64,000 bases of DNA from Mucilaginibacter dorajii. GTDB taxonomy: Bacteria; Bacteroidota; Bacteroidia; Sphingobacteriales; Sphingobacteriaceae. Made by a program: the position numbers and the translations under genes. Location: the NCBI RefSeq assembly GCF_024808255.1, contig NZ_JANTYS010000002.1:248001-312000 (forward strand). Direction: 5' to 3'. The notes below the pieces were generated by a model. That model searched no databases and was not told the origin of the DNA. It saw only the letters and a list, made by a program, of their open reading frames with translations. Below, one piece after another: positions 8,038-17,339 of the stretch. Positions within the stretch are counted from its first letter, which is position 1. Each line of letters begins with the position of its first letter.

Positions 8038-9201
8038 TTAATTGTTAACTGTTATTTGTAAAAGTTCTTTAGCTATCACTTCATCGGCATTTGGCATGGC
8101 CATTTTACCAATATTGGTGCTTAGCTTTTTTTGTAAATGTTTATCTTCTAATAATTCAAGCGCCCTATCAACCAGTTTGGCTTCGGCATCCCTATCGGCT
8201 ACAAAAACGGCCGCGTCTTCCTGTACCAATGCCAGGGCATTTTTGGTTTGATGATCTTCGGCCACGTTTGGCGATGGTACCAGGATCACCGGCTTTTTAA
8301 CCATACATAACTCGGCAATGGTGCCCGCGCCCGCTCTTGATATGATGATATCGGCGGCAGCGTAGGCCAGATCCATACGGGTTAAAAACTCCCTTATTTT
8401 AATATCCGGGTGATGGTCTTCGCCCAGTTTTTCAATAATTCCTTTATAATAAAACTTGCCGGTTTGCCATATCACCTGCACATCGGCCGCTATCAGCTTA
8501 TCTAAACCAGCCATAATGCTGTTATTCAAAGTACGGGCACCAAGGCTGCCACCTGTTATCAGGATGGTTTTTTTAAACGTTGATAGCTTAAATAGCTCCA
8601 GCGCCTGCATGTGCTTGCCGGCAATGTTCACCGCATCCTTACGGATAGGGTTTCCTGTTTTAATGATCTTACCGGCAGGGAAAAACTGCTCCATATTATC
8701 AAAGGCAACACAGATCTTTTTGGCGCCTTTACCCAGCCATTTATTGGTGATACCTGCATAGGAATTTTGCTCCTGGATGAGGTACGGGATCTTTTTCATG
8801 GATGCCGCATACAACAGCGGACCAGAAGCATACCCACCAACGCCCACCGCGGCATCGGGTTTAAAATCTTTTATAATTTGCAGGGCCTTGCGCACACTGT
8901 TAACCAGTTTAACCGGGAACATCACGTTTTTCCAAACAGAATCGCGCTGAATTCCCCGAATATCTAACCCGATGATCTTGTACCCGGCCGCCGGAACTTT
9001 TTCCATTTCCATACGGCCTAATGCACCAACAAAAAGGATCTCGGTTTTAGGATCAATAGCCTTCAAAGCATTGGCAATAGCAATAGCCGGGAAGATGTGC
9101 CCACCCGTTCCGCCTCCGCTTATGATAATACGAGCCCCCCCCGCCCCCTGAAGGGGGAGCTTTTGATTGGCTTCTTTCATATTCCTGCTACTGTCTTTCA
9201 T
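8038..9201 (-). CDS. murG: UDP-GlcNAc--undecaprenyl-PP-MurNAc-pentapeptide transferase MurG
   Basis: GT28 glycosyltransferase at the inner face of the membrane that converts lipid I to lipid II. Visible are the N-terminal glycine loop ISGGGTGGHIFPAIAIA (27-43), the GGYASG segment (near 122), a second glycine-rich loop ITGGSLGARTLN (near 215), and a C-terminal region with SRAGAGTIAELC, the UDP-GlcNAc site. The 387 residues include an extra 23-residue N-terminus: residues 12-23 (NQKLPLQGAGGA) are encoded by a GC-rich repeat element that has done the same to MurD. Start codons at 9201 and 9180 both lie inside or beyond the element, and none follows it before the glycine loop. Confidence 0.95.
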   Translation of the reverse strand: MKDSSRNMKEANQKLPLQGAGGARIIISGGGTGGHIFPAIAIANALKAIDPKTEILFVGALGRMEMEKVPAAGYKIIGLDIRGIQRDSVWKNVMFPVKLVNSVRKALQIIKDFKPDAAVGVGGYASGPLLYAASMKKIPYLIQEQNSYAGITNKWLGKGAKKICVAFDNMEQFFPAGKIIKTGNPIRKDAVNIAGKHMQALELFKLSTFKKTILITGGSLGARTLNNSIMAGLDKLIAADVQVIWQTGKFYYKGIIEKLGEDHHPDIKIREFLTRMDLAYAAADIIISRAGAGTIAELCMVKKPVILVPSPNVAEDHQTKNALALVQEDAAVFVADRDAEAKLVDRALELLEDKHLQKKLSTNIGKMAMPNADEVIAKELLQITVNN

Positions 9202-9257
9202 TTCCTATTTTATTCGAACTATTTATTTTCTGTTCCCCCTTTAGGGGGTTAGGGGGC
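9134..9257. repeat. GC-rich twin-hairpin repeat, copy A (ftsW/murG junction)
   Basis: Left end 9134-9170 and right end 9231-9257 are each a CCCCCTnAAGGGGG-type hairpin with C runs outside, in inverted orientation to each other, separated by unrelated spacer. Copy B at 11820-11962 has the same 37-base left end and the same 27-base right end with a different spacer. Copy A covers the ftsW stop codon (TAA, 9249-9251), the intergenic gap and the first 23 codons of murG. Confidence 0.85.
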
Positions 9258-10397
9258 TACACTTATCTCCCCTACAACTACTTTTTTCGGTTCCTCTATA
9301 TCCCGGCTCACCGATAGTATGATACCGAAAGCCACACTTGTAAATAATATAGATGTACCACCCATGCTTACAAACGGCAGCGGCACACCGGTTACCGGGC
9401 CAAGCCCTACGGCTACAGCCATATTGGCAAAGGCTTGTATAGCCAGGCTAAAACTTAAGCCGCAGGCCAGTAATGCGCCAAACGCTTTTGGCGCTTTGGT
9501 TACTATTTTTATGCAGCGATACAGCAAAAACAGGTAAATACCTATCAGCGCGAAACCGCCTACCAAACCATACTCTTCGATGATGATGGCATAGATCTCA
9601 TCGGAGTACGACTCCGGCAAGAAATTTCTTTCGGTGCTATTACCGGGACCCTTACCAAAAAGGCCGCCACTGGCTATGGCAATCTTGGCATGATCGGCCT
9701 GGAATGATTTATCTGTTTTGGTTGAATCGGGGTGCAGGAACGTTTGTACACGTGATACATACGTATGCCTCCTGGGCCCTAAAAATATTACCCCCATTAA
9801 CAATATGAAACCGGCCGCGCACACAATGGCAATTTGCTTAATGCTTATACGGCCGATGATCAATAACAAAATACTTACCCCAAACAGCATCAACGCGGTT
9901 GATAAGTTGGCTAACGCGATCAAAATAAACACCACACAAACCGAACCCATGATTGGCAAAAACGATTCCTTTACATCCTTGATATTTTCCTGCTTGCGCG
10001 ATAAAGTGCGCGCCAGGTAAGTGATCAAAGCCAGTTTGGCCAAATCGGATGTTTGGAAACTTAAGCCGATAACCGGGATACTAATCCAACGACTTGCATT
10101 ATTAATATGGCTACCAAATACCAGTGTGTACACCAACAGCGGTATGGTAACAATCATCATAATTTTTGACAGACCAGCATAGTACCGGTAATCCAGCTTG
10201 TGCGAAATATACATCAGCATTAAGCCGCCTACCATCATGGCCAGGTGTTTCATCAATATCGACTCGACCCCTACGCCACGCTTATAAGCCAGCGTACCTG
10301 TTGAACTGTATACCGCCAGCAAGGATATAACAGAAAGCAATATGACTATAAGCCATATCCACCGGTCGCCTTTTGTGTTGTTTAATATCCTATGCAT
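9249..10397 (-). CDS. ftsW: Lipid II polymerase FtsW (SEDS family)
   Basis: Polytopic SEDS glycosyltransferase that polymerises lipid II at the septum with its partner FtsI. The 382 residues form about ten hydrophobic helices, with SEDS marks such as ASRWISIPVIGLSFQTSDLAKLA split over 122-145, and the late GVPLPFVSMGGTS loop (near 340). It lies between murD and murG as usual. Its last two codons and TAA stop (reading GCC CCC TAA) are within repeat copy A. The gap to murD upstream is 89 bases, AT rich, with short TCAAAT repeats. Confidence 0.95.
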   Translation of the reverse strand: MHRILNNTKGDRWIWLIVILLSVISLLAVYSSTGTLAYKRGVGVESILMKHLAMMVGGLMLMYISHKLDYRYYAGLSKIMMIVTIPLLVYTLVFGSHINNASRWISIPVIGLSFQTSDLAKLALITYLARTLSRKQENIKDVKESFLPIMGSVCVVFILIALANLSTALMLFGVSILLLIIGRISIKQIAIVCAAGFILLMGVIFLGPRRHTYVSRVQTFLHPDSTKTDKSFQADHAKIAIASGGLFGKGPGNSTERNFLPESYSDEIYAIIIEEYGLVGGFALIGIYLFLLYRCIKIVTKAPKAFGALLACGLSFSLAIQAFANMAVAVGLGPVTGVPLPFVSMGGTSILFTSVAFGIILSVSRDIEEPKKVVVGEISVAP

Positions 10398-10486
10398 TTT
10401 GTTTTATGATTACTCTGATTTTTAGATTGATTTCACCGATTCACGATCCATTTTCAAATCTTCAAATACTCAAATTTTCAAATCTC

Positions 10487-11878
10487 TTATAATTCTCTCA
10501 CCGCTGCTTTAAACTGATCGCCTCTGTCTTCGTAATTTTTGAACAAGTCGAAACTGGCGCAGGCGGGTGATAATAGTACTGTATCGCCTTTTTCGGCCAG
10601 GTGAAACGCGATCTGGGCTGCTTCCTGGGCCGAGAACGTGTTTACAATTACATCCACATCATCTTCAAAAGCATCATGGATACGCTTGTTGTCTTTACCA
10701 AGGCAAACTATCGCTTTTACTTTTTTCCTTACAAGCTCCTTAAGCATGCCGTAGTCGTTGCCTTTATCAACACCACCCAATATCAACACTACTTCGCCGC
10801 TCATGCTCTCCAGGGCGTACCAGGTTGAGTTAACATTGGTAGCTTTTGAATCGTTAATGAACCGGATGCCCGAGATATTGGCCACAAACTCAAGCCTGTG
10901 CTCAATGGCTTTAAAGTTGCCCATGCTCTCTTTGATCGTTCCTTCGCGCAACTCCAGCACCCTTGCTACAATACCCGAAGCCATGGAGTTGTAAATGTTG
11001 TGCTTGCCCTGCAGGGCCAGTTCTTGAATTGACATTGTAAAATGCTCTTGTGTGATGTTAATGACAATATTGTCGTTTTCGAGATATGCTCCCGGTTCAA
11101 TCTTAGTTTCAATGGTAAAGGGCAACAGTTGTGCTGCAAACGTCCTATCTGTCATTCCTTTGATGGTTTCGGGATCGTCGGCGCAGTAAATGAAGTAGTC
11201 GGCTGCCGTCTGGTTCTGCGTAACCCTGAATTTGGATGCCGCGTAATTTTCCAGCTTATAGTCGTACCTGTCTAAGTGATCGGGGGTGATGTTGAGCAGT
11301 ACCGCTATATCAACCTTAAACTTAAACATATCATCAAGCATGAAGCTGCTTAGCTCCAACACGTACAGATCAAACTTTTCGGTAGCTACCTGGTAAGCAA
11401 AGCTTTTACCAATGTTACCGGCCAGGCCAACATTTAACCCGGCATTTTTTAAAATGTGATAGGTTAAGCTGCTGGTGGTAGTTTTACCGTTTGACCCGGT
11501 TATGCCAATGATCTTCGCATCGCAATACCTGCCCGCAAACTCTATCTCCGAGATCACCGGGATACCCTTTTCCTTCAGTTTTTTGATGATCGGAGCCTTA
11601 TCGGAAATGCCCGGGCTTTTGATCACCTCAACCGCGTTCAGGATCAATTTTTCTGTATGTTGTTTCTCTTCAAAGCTGATATTCCAGTCCTGAAGTTGTT
11701 GTTTGTATTTATCAGCGATAGCCCCAAAATCCGACACAAAAACATCGTACCCCTGCTGTTGGGCCAGGTATGCCGCCCCAACCCCACTTTCGCCGGCACC
11801 AAGCACAACAAGAGGCAAAGCCCCCCCCGCCCCCTGAAGGGGGAGCTTTTGATTGGGTATATTGTTGTTCTCGTTCAT
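10487..11878 (-). CDS. murD: UDP-N-acetylmuramoylalanine--D-glutamate ligase MurD
   Basis: Cytoplasmic Mur ligase adding D-Glu to UDP-MurNAc-L-Ala. The 463 residues include the Rossmann start VVLGAGESGVGAA (about 24-36), the ATP loop GITGSNGKTTTSSL (near 126), NITPDHLDRY, and the C-terminal domain with NDSKATN and ILGGVDKG, the MurD-type end. The N-terminus carries an added NQKLPLQGAGGA (9-20), identical to that in MurG and encoded by repeat copy B; most MurD proteins would start just before the Rossmann strand. mraY ends 88 bases upstream, across the same repeat. Confidence 0.95.
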   Translation of the reverse strand: MNENNNIPNQKLPLQGAGGALPLVVLGAGESGVGAAYLAQQQGYDVFVSDFGAIADKYKQQLQDWNISFEEKQHTEKLILNAVEVIKSPGISDKAPIIKKLKEKGIPVISEIEFAGRYCDAKIIGITGSNGKTTTSSLTYHILKNAGLNVGLAGNIGKSFAYQVATEKFDLYVLELSSFMLDDMFKFKVDIAVLLNITPDHLDRYDYKLENYAASKFRVTQNQTAADYFIYCADDPETIKGMTDRTFAAQLLPFTIETKIEPGAYLENDNIVINITQEHFTMSIQELALQGKHNIYNSMASGIVARVLELREGTIKESMGNFKAIEHRLEFVANISGIRFINDSKATNVNSTWYALESMSGEVVLILGGVDKGNDYGMLKELVRKKVKAIVCLGKDNKRIHDAFEDDVDVIVNTFSAQEAAQIAFHLAEKGDTVLLSPACASFDLFKNYEDRGDQFKAAVREL

Positions 11879-11962
11879 CGTCTTTTTTGTAATCTTTTGT
11901 CCTTATTCTTTATTACTTTATCTATATCCACTATTTGTTCCCCCTTTAGGGGGTTAGGGGGC
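11820..11962. repeat. GC-rich twin-hairpin repeat, copy B (mraY/murD junction)
   Basis: Left end 11820-11856 is identical over 37 bases to that of copy A; right end 11936-11962 is identical over 27 bases. The inner spacer differs in sequence and length. It spans from three bases after the mraY stop region to codon 20 of murD. The C8 run at 11821-11828 lies in the coding part of murD. Confidence 0.85.
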
Positions 11963-11965
11963 CTC

Positions 11966-13210
11966 CTACCTCAGCTTCAACGTTATGATCGTAATGATCG
12001 CCAGCAGGATCCCGATGATCCAAAAGCGGGTTACGATCTTGGCTTCGTGAAAACCTTTCTTTTGATAATGGTGATGCAACGGTGCCATTAAGAATACGCG
12101 CCGGCCTTCGCCAAATTTCTTCTTGGTATACTTAAACCAACCCACCTGCATAATCACAGATACATTCTCGATCACGAACACGCCGCATAGTACCGGCAGC
12201 AATAATTCCTTACGAATCACGATAGCAAAAACCGCTATGATACCACCGATGGCCAAACTACCTGTATCGCCCATAAATACCTGCGCCGGGTACGAGTTAT
12301 ACCATAAAAAGCCTACACAAGCGCCCACAAAGGCGCCGGCGAAAATCACCAGCTCGCCCGAGTTGGGGATGAACATAATATTGAGATAATCTGCTATCTC
12401 GATGTTACCTGATACATAGGCCAGTATAATAAGCGTAATACCGATAATGGCCGAGGTACCTGTTGCCAGTCCATCTATGCCGTCCGTTATATTTGCACCA
12501 TTGGAGATAAAAGTGATAATGATGATCACAAAAAACAGGAACACCACCAACGCGTAATACTCATAACCCGGACCAATAAACTTTAACACCTTGCCGTAAT
12601 CAAACTCATTGTTTTTGTAAAACGGCATGGTGGTTTTGGTAGAGTGTATATCCTGCGTGTATACAGGTACATTCCTTTTATTAAGGTGAAAATCAACAGG
12701 AACATCGGCCTTTACAGGAAGTTTCACTTCCTGCCTGATCACAATATTAGTATTGAAATACATTGTCCAGCCAACTATCAGCGCCAAGCCAACCTGCCCC
12801 ACAATCTTAAATCTGCCTGCAAGGCCCTCTTTGTTCTTTCTGAATACCTTAATATAGTCATCCAAAAAGCCAATAGCGCCCAACCAAACGGTGGTTACAA
12901 TCATCAAAATGATATAAATGTTACCCAGCTTGGCAAATAACAATGTGGGTACCAGGATGCCCAGCAAAATGATCAAACCACCCATAGTAGGTGTACCAGA
13001 TTTCTGCATCTGCCCTTCAAGGCCTAAGTTCCTTACCGTTTCGCCCACCTGCTTAAAGCGCAGGTAATCAATTAACCGGCGACCGTACACCGTAGTAACC
13101 AACAGCGATGTTATCACAGCCAAAGCCGTACGGAACGTGATGTACTGAAACACCCCTAACCCCGGTATGCTGTAGTTTTTATTTAAATAATTAAACAGAT
13201 AGTATAACAT
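11966..13210 (-). CDS. mraY: Phospho-N-acetylmuramoyl-pentapeptide transferase MraY
   Basis: Inner-membrane enzyme that moves phospho-MurNAc-pentapeptide from UDP to undecaprenyl phosphate, making lipid I. Family marks: FLDDYIKV (near 115), [15 protein letters not shown] (near 240), [12 protein letters not shown] (near 315) and the HHHYQKKG histidine motif (near 377). At 414 residues it is about 50 longer than the proteobacterial enzyme because of a hydrophilic insert (about 160-215), which is usual in this phylum as I recall. The next gene upstream in transcription is not murE directly but a four-helix-bundle gene. Confidence 0.96.
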   Translation of the reverse strand: MLYYLFNYLNKNYSIPGLGVFQYITFRTALAVITSLLVTTVYGRRLIDYLRFKQVGETVRNLGLEGQMQKSGTPTMGGLIILLGILVPTLLFAKLGNIYIILMIVTTVWLGAIGFLDDYIKVFRKNKEGLAGRFKIVGQVGLALIVGWTMYFNTNIVIRQEVKLPVKADVPVDFHLNKRNVPVYTQDIHSTKTTMPFYKNNEFDYGKVLKFIGPGYEYYALVVFLFFVIIIITFISNGANITDGIDGLATGTSAIIGITLIILAYVSGNIEIADYLNIMFIPNSGELVIFAGAFVGACVGFLWYNSYPAQVFMGDTGSLAIGGIIAVFAIVIRKELLLPVLCGVFVIENVSVIMQVGWFKYTKKKFGEGRRVFLMAPLHHHYQKKGFHEAKIVTRFWIIGILLAIITIITLKLR

Positions 13211-13220
13211 CTTCTTACTT

Positions 13221-13781
13221 GATGTGCAGATATGCAGATTTCAGATGTGCAAATGATTGATTTGCAACTATCGAACTAAGCACGTTTGCGATTTATGTTT
13301 TGATTTTTTAATTCTCTTTAATTACTTCTCTTATCGATGAAATTATCTTTCCTAAAACCTTTATAATTGATTGTATATCATCAAGCATCGATGGTTCAAA
13401 TGGATAGCTCTCTGCTTTTTGACATAACAGTAACCAGTACCTTGTTTCTTCGGCTTCCTTATAAGCCACTTTACATTTATGTTTAAAATCATTTTTACTT
13501 TGCGCGCCCTGCGCCTCACAAACATTCGCCCCTATTGATGTTCCACTTCTGAAAAGCTGATTAGCCATGTTGAATTTTCGTTGTGCTTCAAGTTTCCCGG
13601 TGAAGCTTATGATCTTCAAAGAAAATTCAAAAGTTAAATCAACAATCAGGTTCGGTTTATCACTCATTCTTTATCAATTCATTATTCGTACAATTCCCCT
13701 TCATTTGCATATTTGCAGTTTTAAAATCCGCACATCTAATTACCTCATCTGCATATCTGCACATTTGAAATCTGCACATCT
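13221..13781. repeat. Element E3: inverted GATGTGCAGA repeats around a four-helix-bundle gene
   Basis: Left repeat 13221-13254 (GATGTGCAGATATGCAG start) and right repeat 13701-13781 (core 13745-13781, same unit in reverse orientation) bracket one gene at 13308-13667. The outer ends are alike: both begin GATGTGCAGAT when read inward from the edge. The right repeat includes part of the TAG stop of murE (13780-13782). The layout is that of E1 and E2 but with a coding cargo. Confidence 0.7.
13308..13667 (-). CDS. Four-helix-bundle protein (S23 / 23S rRNA intervening-sequence protein family)
   Basis: A 119-residue helical protein with the family features: an N-terminal LTFEFSLKIISFTGKL helix, RSGTSIGANVCEAQGA (about 41-56), an ALKEAxE-like stretch here read as KVAYKEAEETRYWL (67-80), and a C-terminal helix. 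Relatives are encoded in intervening sequences inside 23S rRNA genes of some bacteria and, as Avd proteins, in diversity-generating retroelements; the role of stand-alone copies is not known. It interrupts the dcw cluster between murE and mraY and is bracketed by inverted repeats, unlike any other gene here. Confidence 0.85.
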   Translation of the reverse strand: MSDKPNLIVDLTFEFSLKIISFTGKLEAQRKFNMANQLFRSGTSIGANVCEAQGAQSKNDFKHKCKVAYKEAEETRYWLLLCQKAESYPFEPSMLDDIQSIIKVLGKIISSIREVIKEN

Positions 13782-15240
13782 AAAGCAATAATTTAAATTG
13801 CTCTTCCAACTCCTCCATATCATCAAAGTGATTTTTCACTCCGTTGATATCCTGGTATTTTTCGTGGCCTTTACCGGCAACTAAAATGATATCACCGGGG
13901 TTAGCCAGCATGCAGGCGGTTTTGATAGCCTCCCTCCTGTCTACTATACTTACCGTGTGTCTTTTAAATGCCGGATCAACGCCTTCTATCATGTCCTTGA
14001 TAATCTGCGCCGGGTCTTCCGAGCGAGGATTATCTGATGTCAGAATCACTTTATCGCTCCATTCACTGGCTACACGGGCCATAATAGGGCGTTTGGTTTT
14101 ATCCCTATCGCCACCGCAACCTATTACGGTGATCACTTTTTCGTTCCCTTTACGGATGTCATGAATGGTGCTTAGTACATTTTGCACAGCATCGGGCGTG
14201 TGGGCATAGTCAACTATACCTATCACTTTGTTTGGTGCAACAATGTATTCAAAACGGCCTTCGGCACCTGTTAATTTGCTCAGGCTGGTTAGCACTTTTG
14301 ATTTATCCTGCTCCAACAACATGGCAGTCGCGTAAACAGCAAGCAGGTTATAGGCATTAAAGGTGCCTACCATTTTAAACCATACTTCCTCGTTATCAAT
14401 ATGCAGCAGCAAGCCACCAAACTGGTTTTCCAAAATGCGGGCTTTGTAATCGGCCATGCTTTTTAAACCGTAGCTTTTTTTGTGGGCCAGGGTATTCTGC
14501 AACATTACATTACCGTTCTTATCATCGATGTTAGTAAGTGCGAACGCGCTTTTTGGCAAGCCATCAAAGAATTGCTTTTTAGCCTTTAAGTATTTATCAA
14601 AGGTTTTATGATAATCTAAATGATCATGCGTGAGGTTGGTAAATACACCTCCCGAAAAACTCAGATTAGCCACCCTATGCTGCGCAACCGCGTGCGAACT
14701 AACTTCCATAAAGCAATAATCGCAACCTTGTGCCACCATCTCTTCCATCAAACGGTTAAGTTCAATAGGATCGGGTGTGGTATGGGTTGATGGGATAATT
14801 TGGCCGTTTATCTGGTTTTCTACCGTTGACAGCAAACCGCATTTATAACCCAGATCCCTGAACAGTTGGTATAGCAGTGTTGCAATGGTAGTTTTACCAT
14901 TGGTGCCGGTTACACCAACCAGTTTAAGCTGCGCCGATGGATTACCGTAAAAATTAGCGGCAACCAGGCTTAATGCTTTGCCAGAATCGGCCACCATCAA
15001 AAAGTCGACCTCACCGGCTGTGTGTGCCGGTAAGTCTTCACAAATGATAGCGATAGCACCTTTTTTTATGGCCTGGTCAATATAATCGTGCCCATCAACC
15101 AGGGTACCTTTTATGGCAACAAACAGTGAACCGGGGATTACCGCCCGCGAATCAAACGCTACGGAAGTAATTTCCACATCGGCACTGCCCTGCAGTTCTG
15201 TAAAGGCCAATCCATCCAATATATCGCTTAAATATCTCAT
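13780..15240 (-). CDS. murE: UDP-MurNAc-tripeptide ligase MurE (meso-diaminopimelate type)
   Basis: Cytoplasmic Mur ligase adding the third residue of the stem peptide. In the 486 residues one sees the uridine-binding DSRAVIPGSLFVA (30-42), the ATP loop GVTGTNGKTT (109-118), HDHLDYHKTFD (near 209), and DNPRSEDP near residue 405. The DNPR motif is the known mark of meso-diaminopimelate rather than lysine specificity. The ATG overlaps the stop of ftsI by four bases (ATGA). The TAG stop lies at the edge of a repeat shared with the oxoamine synthase gene. Confidence 0.96.
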   Translation of the reverse strand: MRYLSDILDGLAFTELQGSADVEITSVAFDSRAVIPGSLFVAIKGTLVDGHDYIDQAIKKGAIAIICEDLPAHTAGEVDFLMVADSGKALSLVAANFYGNPSAQLKLVGVTGTNGKTTIATLLYQLFRDLGYKCGLLSTVENQINGQIIPSTHTTPDPIELNRLMEEMVAQGCDYCFMEVSSHAVAQHRVANLSFSGGVFTNLTHDHLDYHKTFDKYLKAKKQFFDGLPKSAFALTNIDDKNGNVMLQNTLAHKKSYGLKSMADYKARILENQFGGLLLHIDNEEVWFKMVGTFNAYNLLAVYATAMLLEQDKSKVLTSLSKLTGAEGRFEYIVAPNKVIGIVDYAHTPDAVQNVLSTIHDIRKGNEKVITVIGCGGDRDKTKRPIMARVASEWSDKVILTSDNPRSEDPAQIIKDMIEGVDPAFKRHTVSIVDRREAIKTACMLANPGDIILVAGKGHEKYQDINGVKNHFDDMEELEEQFKLLL

Positions 15241-17339
15241 TGCAACTCAATTGTTATGCGTGAACCCTTTGGTATCAAACTGCCGCCGGTAACCGATTGT
15301 GTGGCCACCGTACCGCTGCCGCGTACCGTTACTTTATATCCTGCATTGCCCAATACATACAAGGCATCGCTAAGGCCCATTCCGGTAACAGGCGGAACAG
15401 TACCTTCTTTAACTCTTACATCTTCAAACGGAATGCCGTTACTGGTATCAACACCCGCCGATGCCGAAGCATACAGTGGCTTTACACCAAGGGTATTGTA
15501 CACATGCTTTAAGGCCTTCAGGTTACCCTGTTTTACTTTAGGCATCGATGTATTACCCACAAACCTTACCGGGGCTGGCTGGTTGATCTCCATATCATTG
15601 GCATACACCTTATCGGCAATAGCCCTGAAAATAGGACCAGCAACTTTTGCCGCCAGGTATGAACCCCTGGTTGGATTATTAACCACTACGATCATCGAGT
15701 ACTTAGGATGATCGGCGGGGAAATAACCGCAAAAAGACGCCTGGTATTTTTTATCCTTATAACCCTTTGTTCCGTTTGCTACCTGTGCTGTACCTGTTTT
15801 ACCACCCACTGTATAAAGTGAGTTCTTGATCACGTGCCTGCAGTTACCTTCCTGTACCACACCTTCTAACATTCCCCTTAGTTTGCCCAGTGTTACATCA
15901 GAACATACATGCTCGTTAATAACACGTGCCTGAAACTGCTCAATGGTATTGCCCATACGGCGAATTTCCCGCACAAAAATGGGTGCTATCATCCGGCCGT
16001 TATTGGCTACCGAATTATAAAAGGCCAGCATTTGCAACGGCGTAAGGTTCATTTCGTAACCATAGGCCATTTCGGGCAGGGTGTAATATTTATTCCAGCT
16101 GCGGTTTGATGGATTTTTTATTACCGGCCTGCCTTCACCAGCTATCTGTAAATTCAGCTTTTCATTCAGATGATAGCTATATAACTTATTGATAAACTCC
16201 CATGGGTTATCTTTATAATTATTATAAACCAGTTTAGCAGCCGCAACGTTTGATGATTCCTCAAAAGCCCTTTTTACCGACATTTCGTAATTATCATGCT
16301 CGGTATCAGTAATAGTTGGCCCTTTAGCGAATTTATATTTACCGCCTTCAGCGTTTACTATAGTGCTGGTATCAACTTTATGCTGATCGAGCAAAGTCAT
16401 ATATGATACCAGTTTAAAGGTTGAACCGGGATCGATAGAATTGCTGATGGCATAGTTTAAGCTCTCTTTGTAAGTACCGGTTTTGGTGCGGGTAAAATTG
16501 GCAATAGCCCTTACCTCTCCGGTAGCTACTTCCATTAAAACCACACAACCATGATCGGCAGCGCTTGAATCCAGTTGATTCAGCAAAGCAGCCTGCGCAA
16601 TTTCCTGGTAGTTTACGTTGATGGTTGATATAATATCGGCACCGTCTTTAGCGGCTATCTCATCCTCATCGTTATTTACCGGCATCCAGGTACCACCAGG
16701 GATGCGCTGCATTAAACGCCTGCCGTTTTCGCCATTGATGTACGATGAATATGCCCCTTCAAGTCCCACTGGGTTTTTAACGTTTTCGTTTTTATAACCT
16801 ATTGTACGTTCCGCCAAAGAATGAAATGGCAAAATGCGCCTGTTTTGCTGTAAAACAATGAGGCAATTTTTTGTCTTCCTGCTTTTAAAAATCGGGAACT
16901 CGCGGATCTGTTTTAATTCCTGGTAAGTAACTTTGCGCCTTAAAAGCTGATAGCGTGAGCCATCTTTACGGGCCTCCCTAAAGATGCGCGCATACTCATG
17001 TGCCGACCGATCTCCATACATTTTTGACAGGTTAGTTGACAGCACATCAATATTATCATTAAACACGCTATCGGCAGCAATACCGCCGGCCAGCATATCC
17101 ATGTGCAACTCGTACTCAGGTACCGATGTAGCCAGCAGACTGCCATCCACAGAAAAAATATTACCCCTTGCCGCTTCCACATCCCTAAACTGGGCAGCCA
17201 TATTTACAGCCTTAGCTTTCCATTTGGCTCCCTGTACAAACTGTACCCTGCAAAGTTGCACCACCACCGCGAACGAAAAAAACACCACCAACCCGAAGGC
17301 GATGTATACTCTTAAAAGTATATTAGTTCTAATTTTCAT
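15237..17339 (-). CDS. ftsI: Septal transpeptidase FtsI (PBP3) with PASTA domain
   Basis: Class B penicillin-binding protein that cross-links peptidoglycan at the septum. Layout of the 700 residues: one membrane anchor (about 9-30), pedestal domain, transpeptidase domain with STFK (306-309), SSN (362-364) and KTGTA (514-518), then one C-terminal PASTA domain (about 640-700, VPPVTGMGLSDALYVLGNAGY). All three catalytic motifs are intact. Its start overlaps the end of the ftsL-like gene by 11 bases and its stop overlaps murE, so the mraZ-to-murE block looks like one transcript. Confidence 0.96.
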   Translation of the reverse strand: MKIRTNILLRVYIAFGLVVFFSFAVVVQLCRVQFVQGAKWKAKAVNMAAQFRDVEAARGNIFSVDGSLLATSVPEYELHMDMLAGGIAADSVFNDNIDVLSTNLSKMYGDRSAHEYARIFREARKDGSRYQLLRRKVTYQELKQIREFPIFKSRKTKNCLIVLQQNRRILPFHSLAERTIGYKNENVKNPVGLEGAYSSYINGENGRRLMQRIPGGTWMPVNNDEDEIAAKDGADIISTINVNYQEIAQAALLNQLDSSAADHGCVVLMEVATGEVRAIANFTRTKTGTYKESLNYAISNSIDPGSTFKLVSYMTLLDQHKVDTSTIVNAEGGKYKFAKGPTITDTEHDNYEMSVKRAFEESSNVAAAKLVYNNYKDNPWEFINKLYSYHLNEKLNLQIAGEGRPVIKNPSNRSWNKYYTLPEMAYGYEMNLTPLQMLAFYNSVANNGRMIAPIFVREIRRMGNTIEQFQARVINEHVCSDVTLGKLRGMLEGVVQEGNCRHVIKNSLYTVGGKTGTAQVANGTKGYKDKKYQASFCGYFPADHPKYSMIVVVNNPTRGSYLAAKVAGPIFRAIADKVYANDMEINQPAPVRFVGNTSMPKVKQGNLKALKHVYNTLGVKPLYASASAGVDTSNGIPFEDVRVKEGTVPPVTGMGLSDALYVLGNAGYKVTVRGSGTVATQSVTGGSLIPKGSRITIELQ

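Noticed and set aside
13308..13667. S23-type gene as evidence for a nearby 23S rRNA gene
   Set aside because: Flanking sequence is murE and mraY, with no rRNA; stand-alone members of this family are common.
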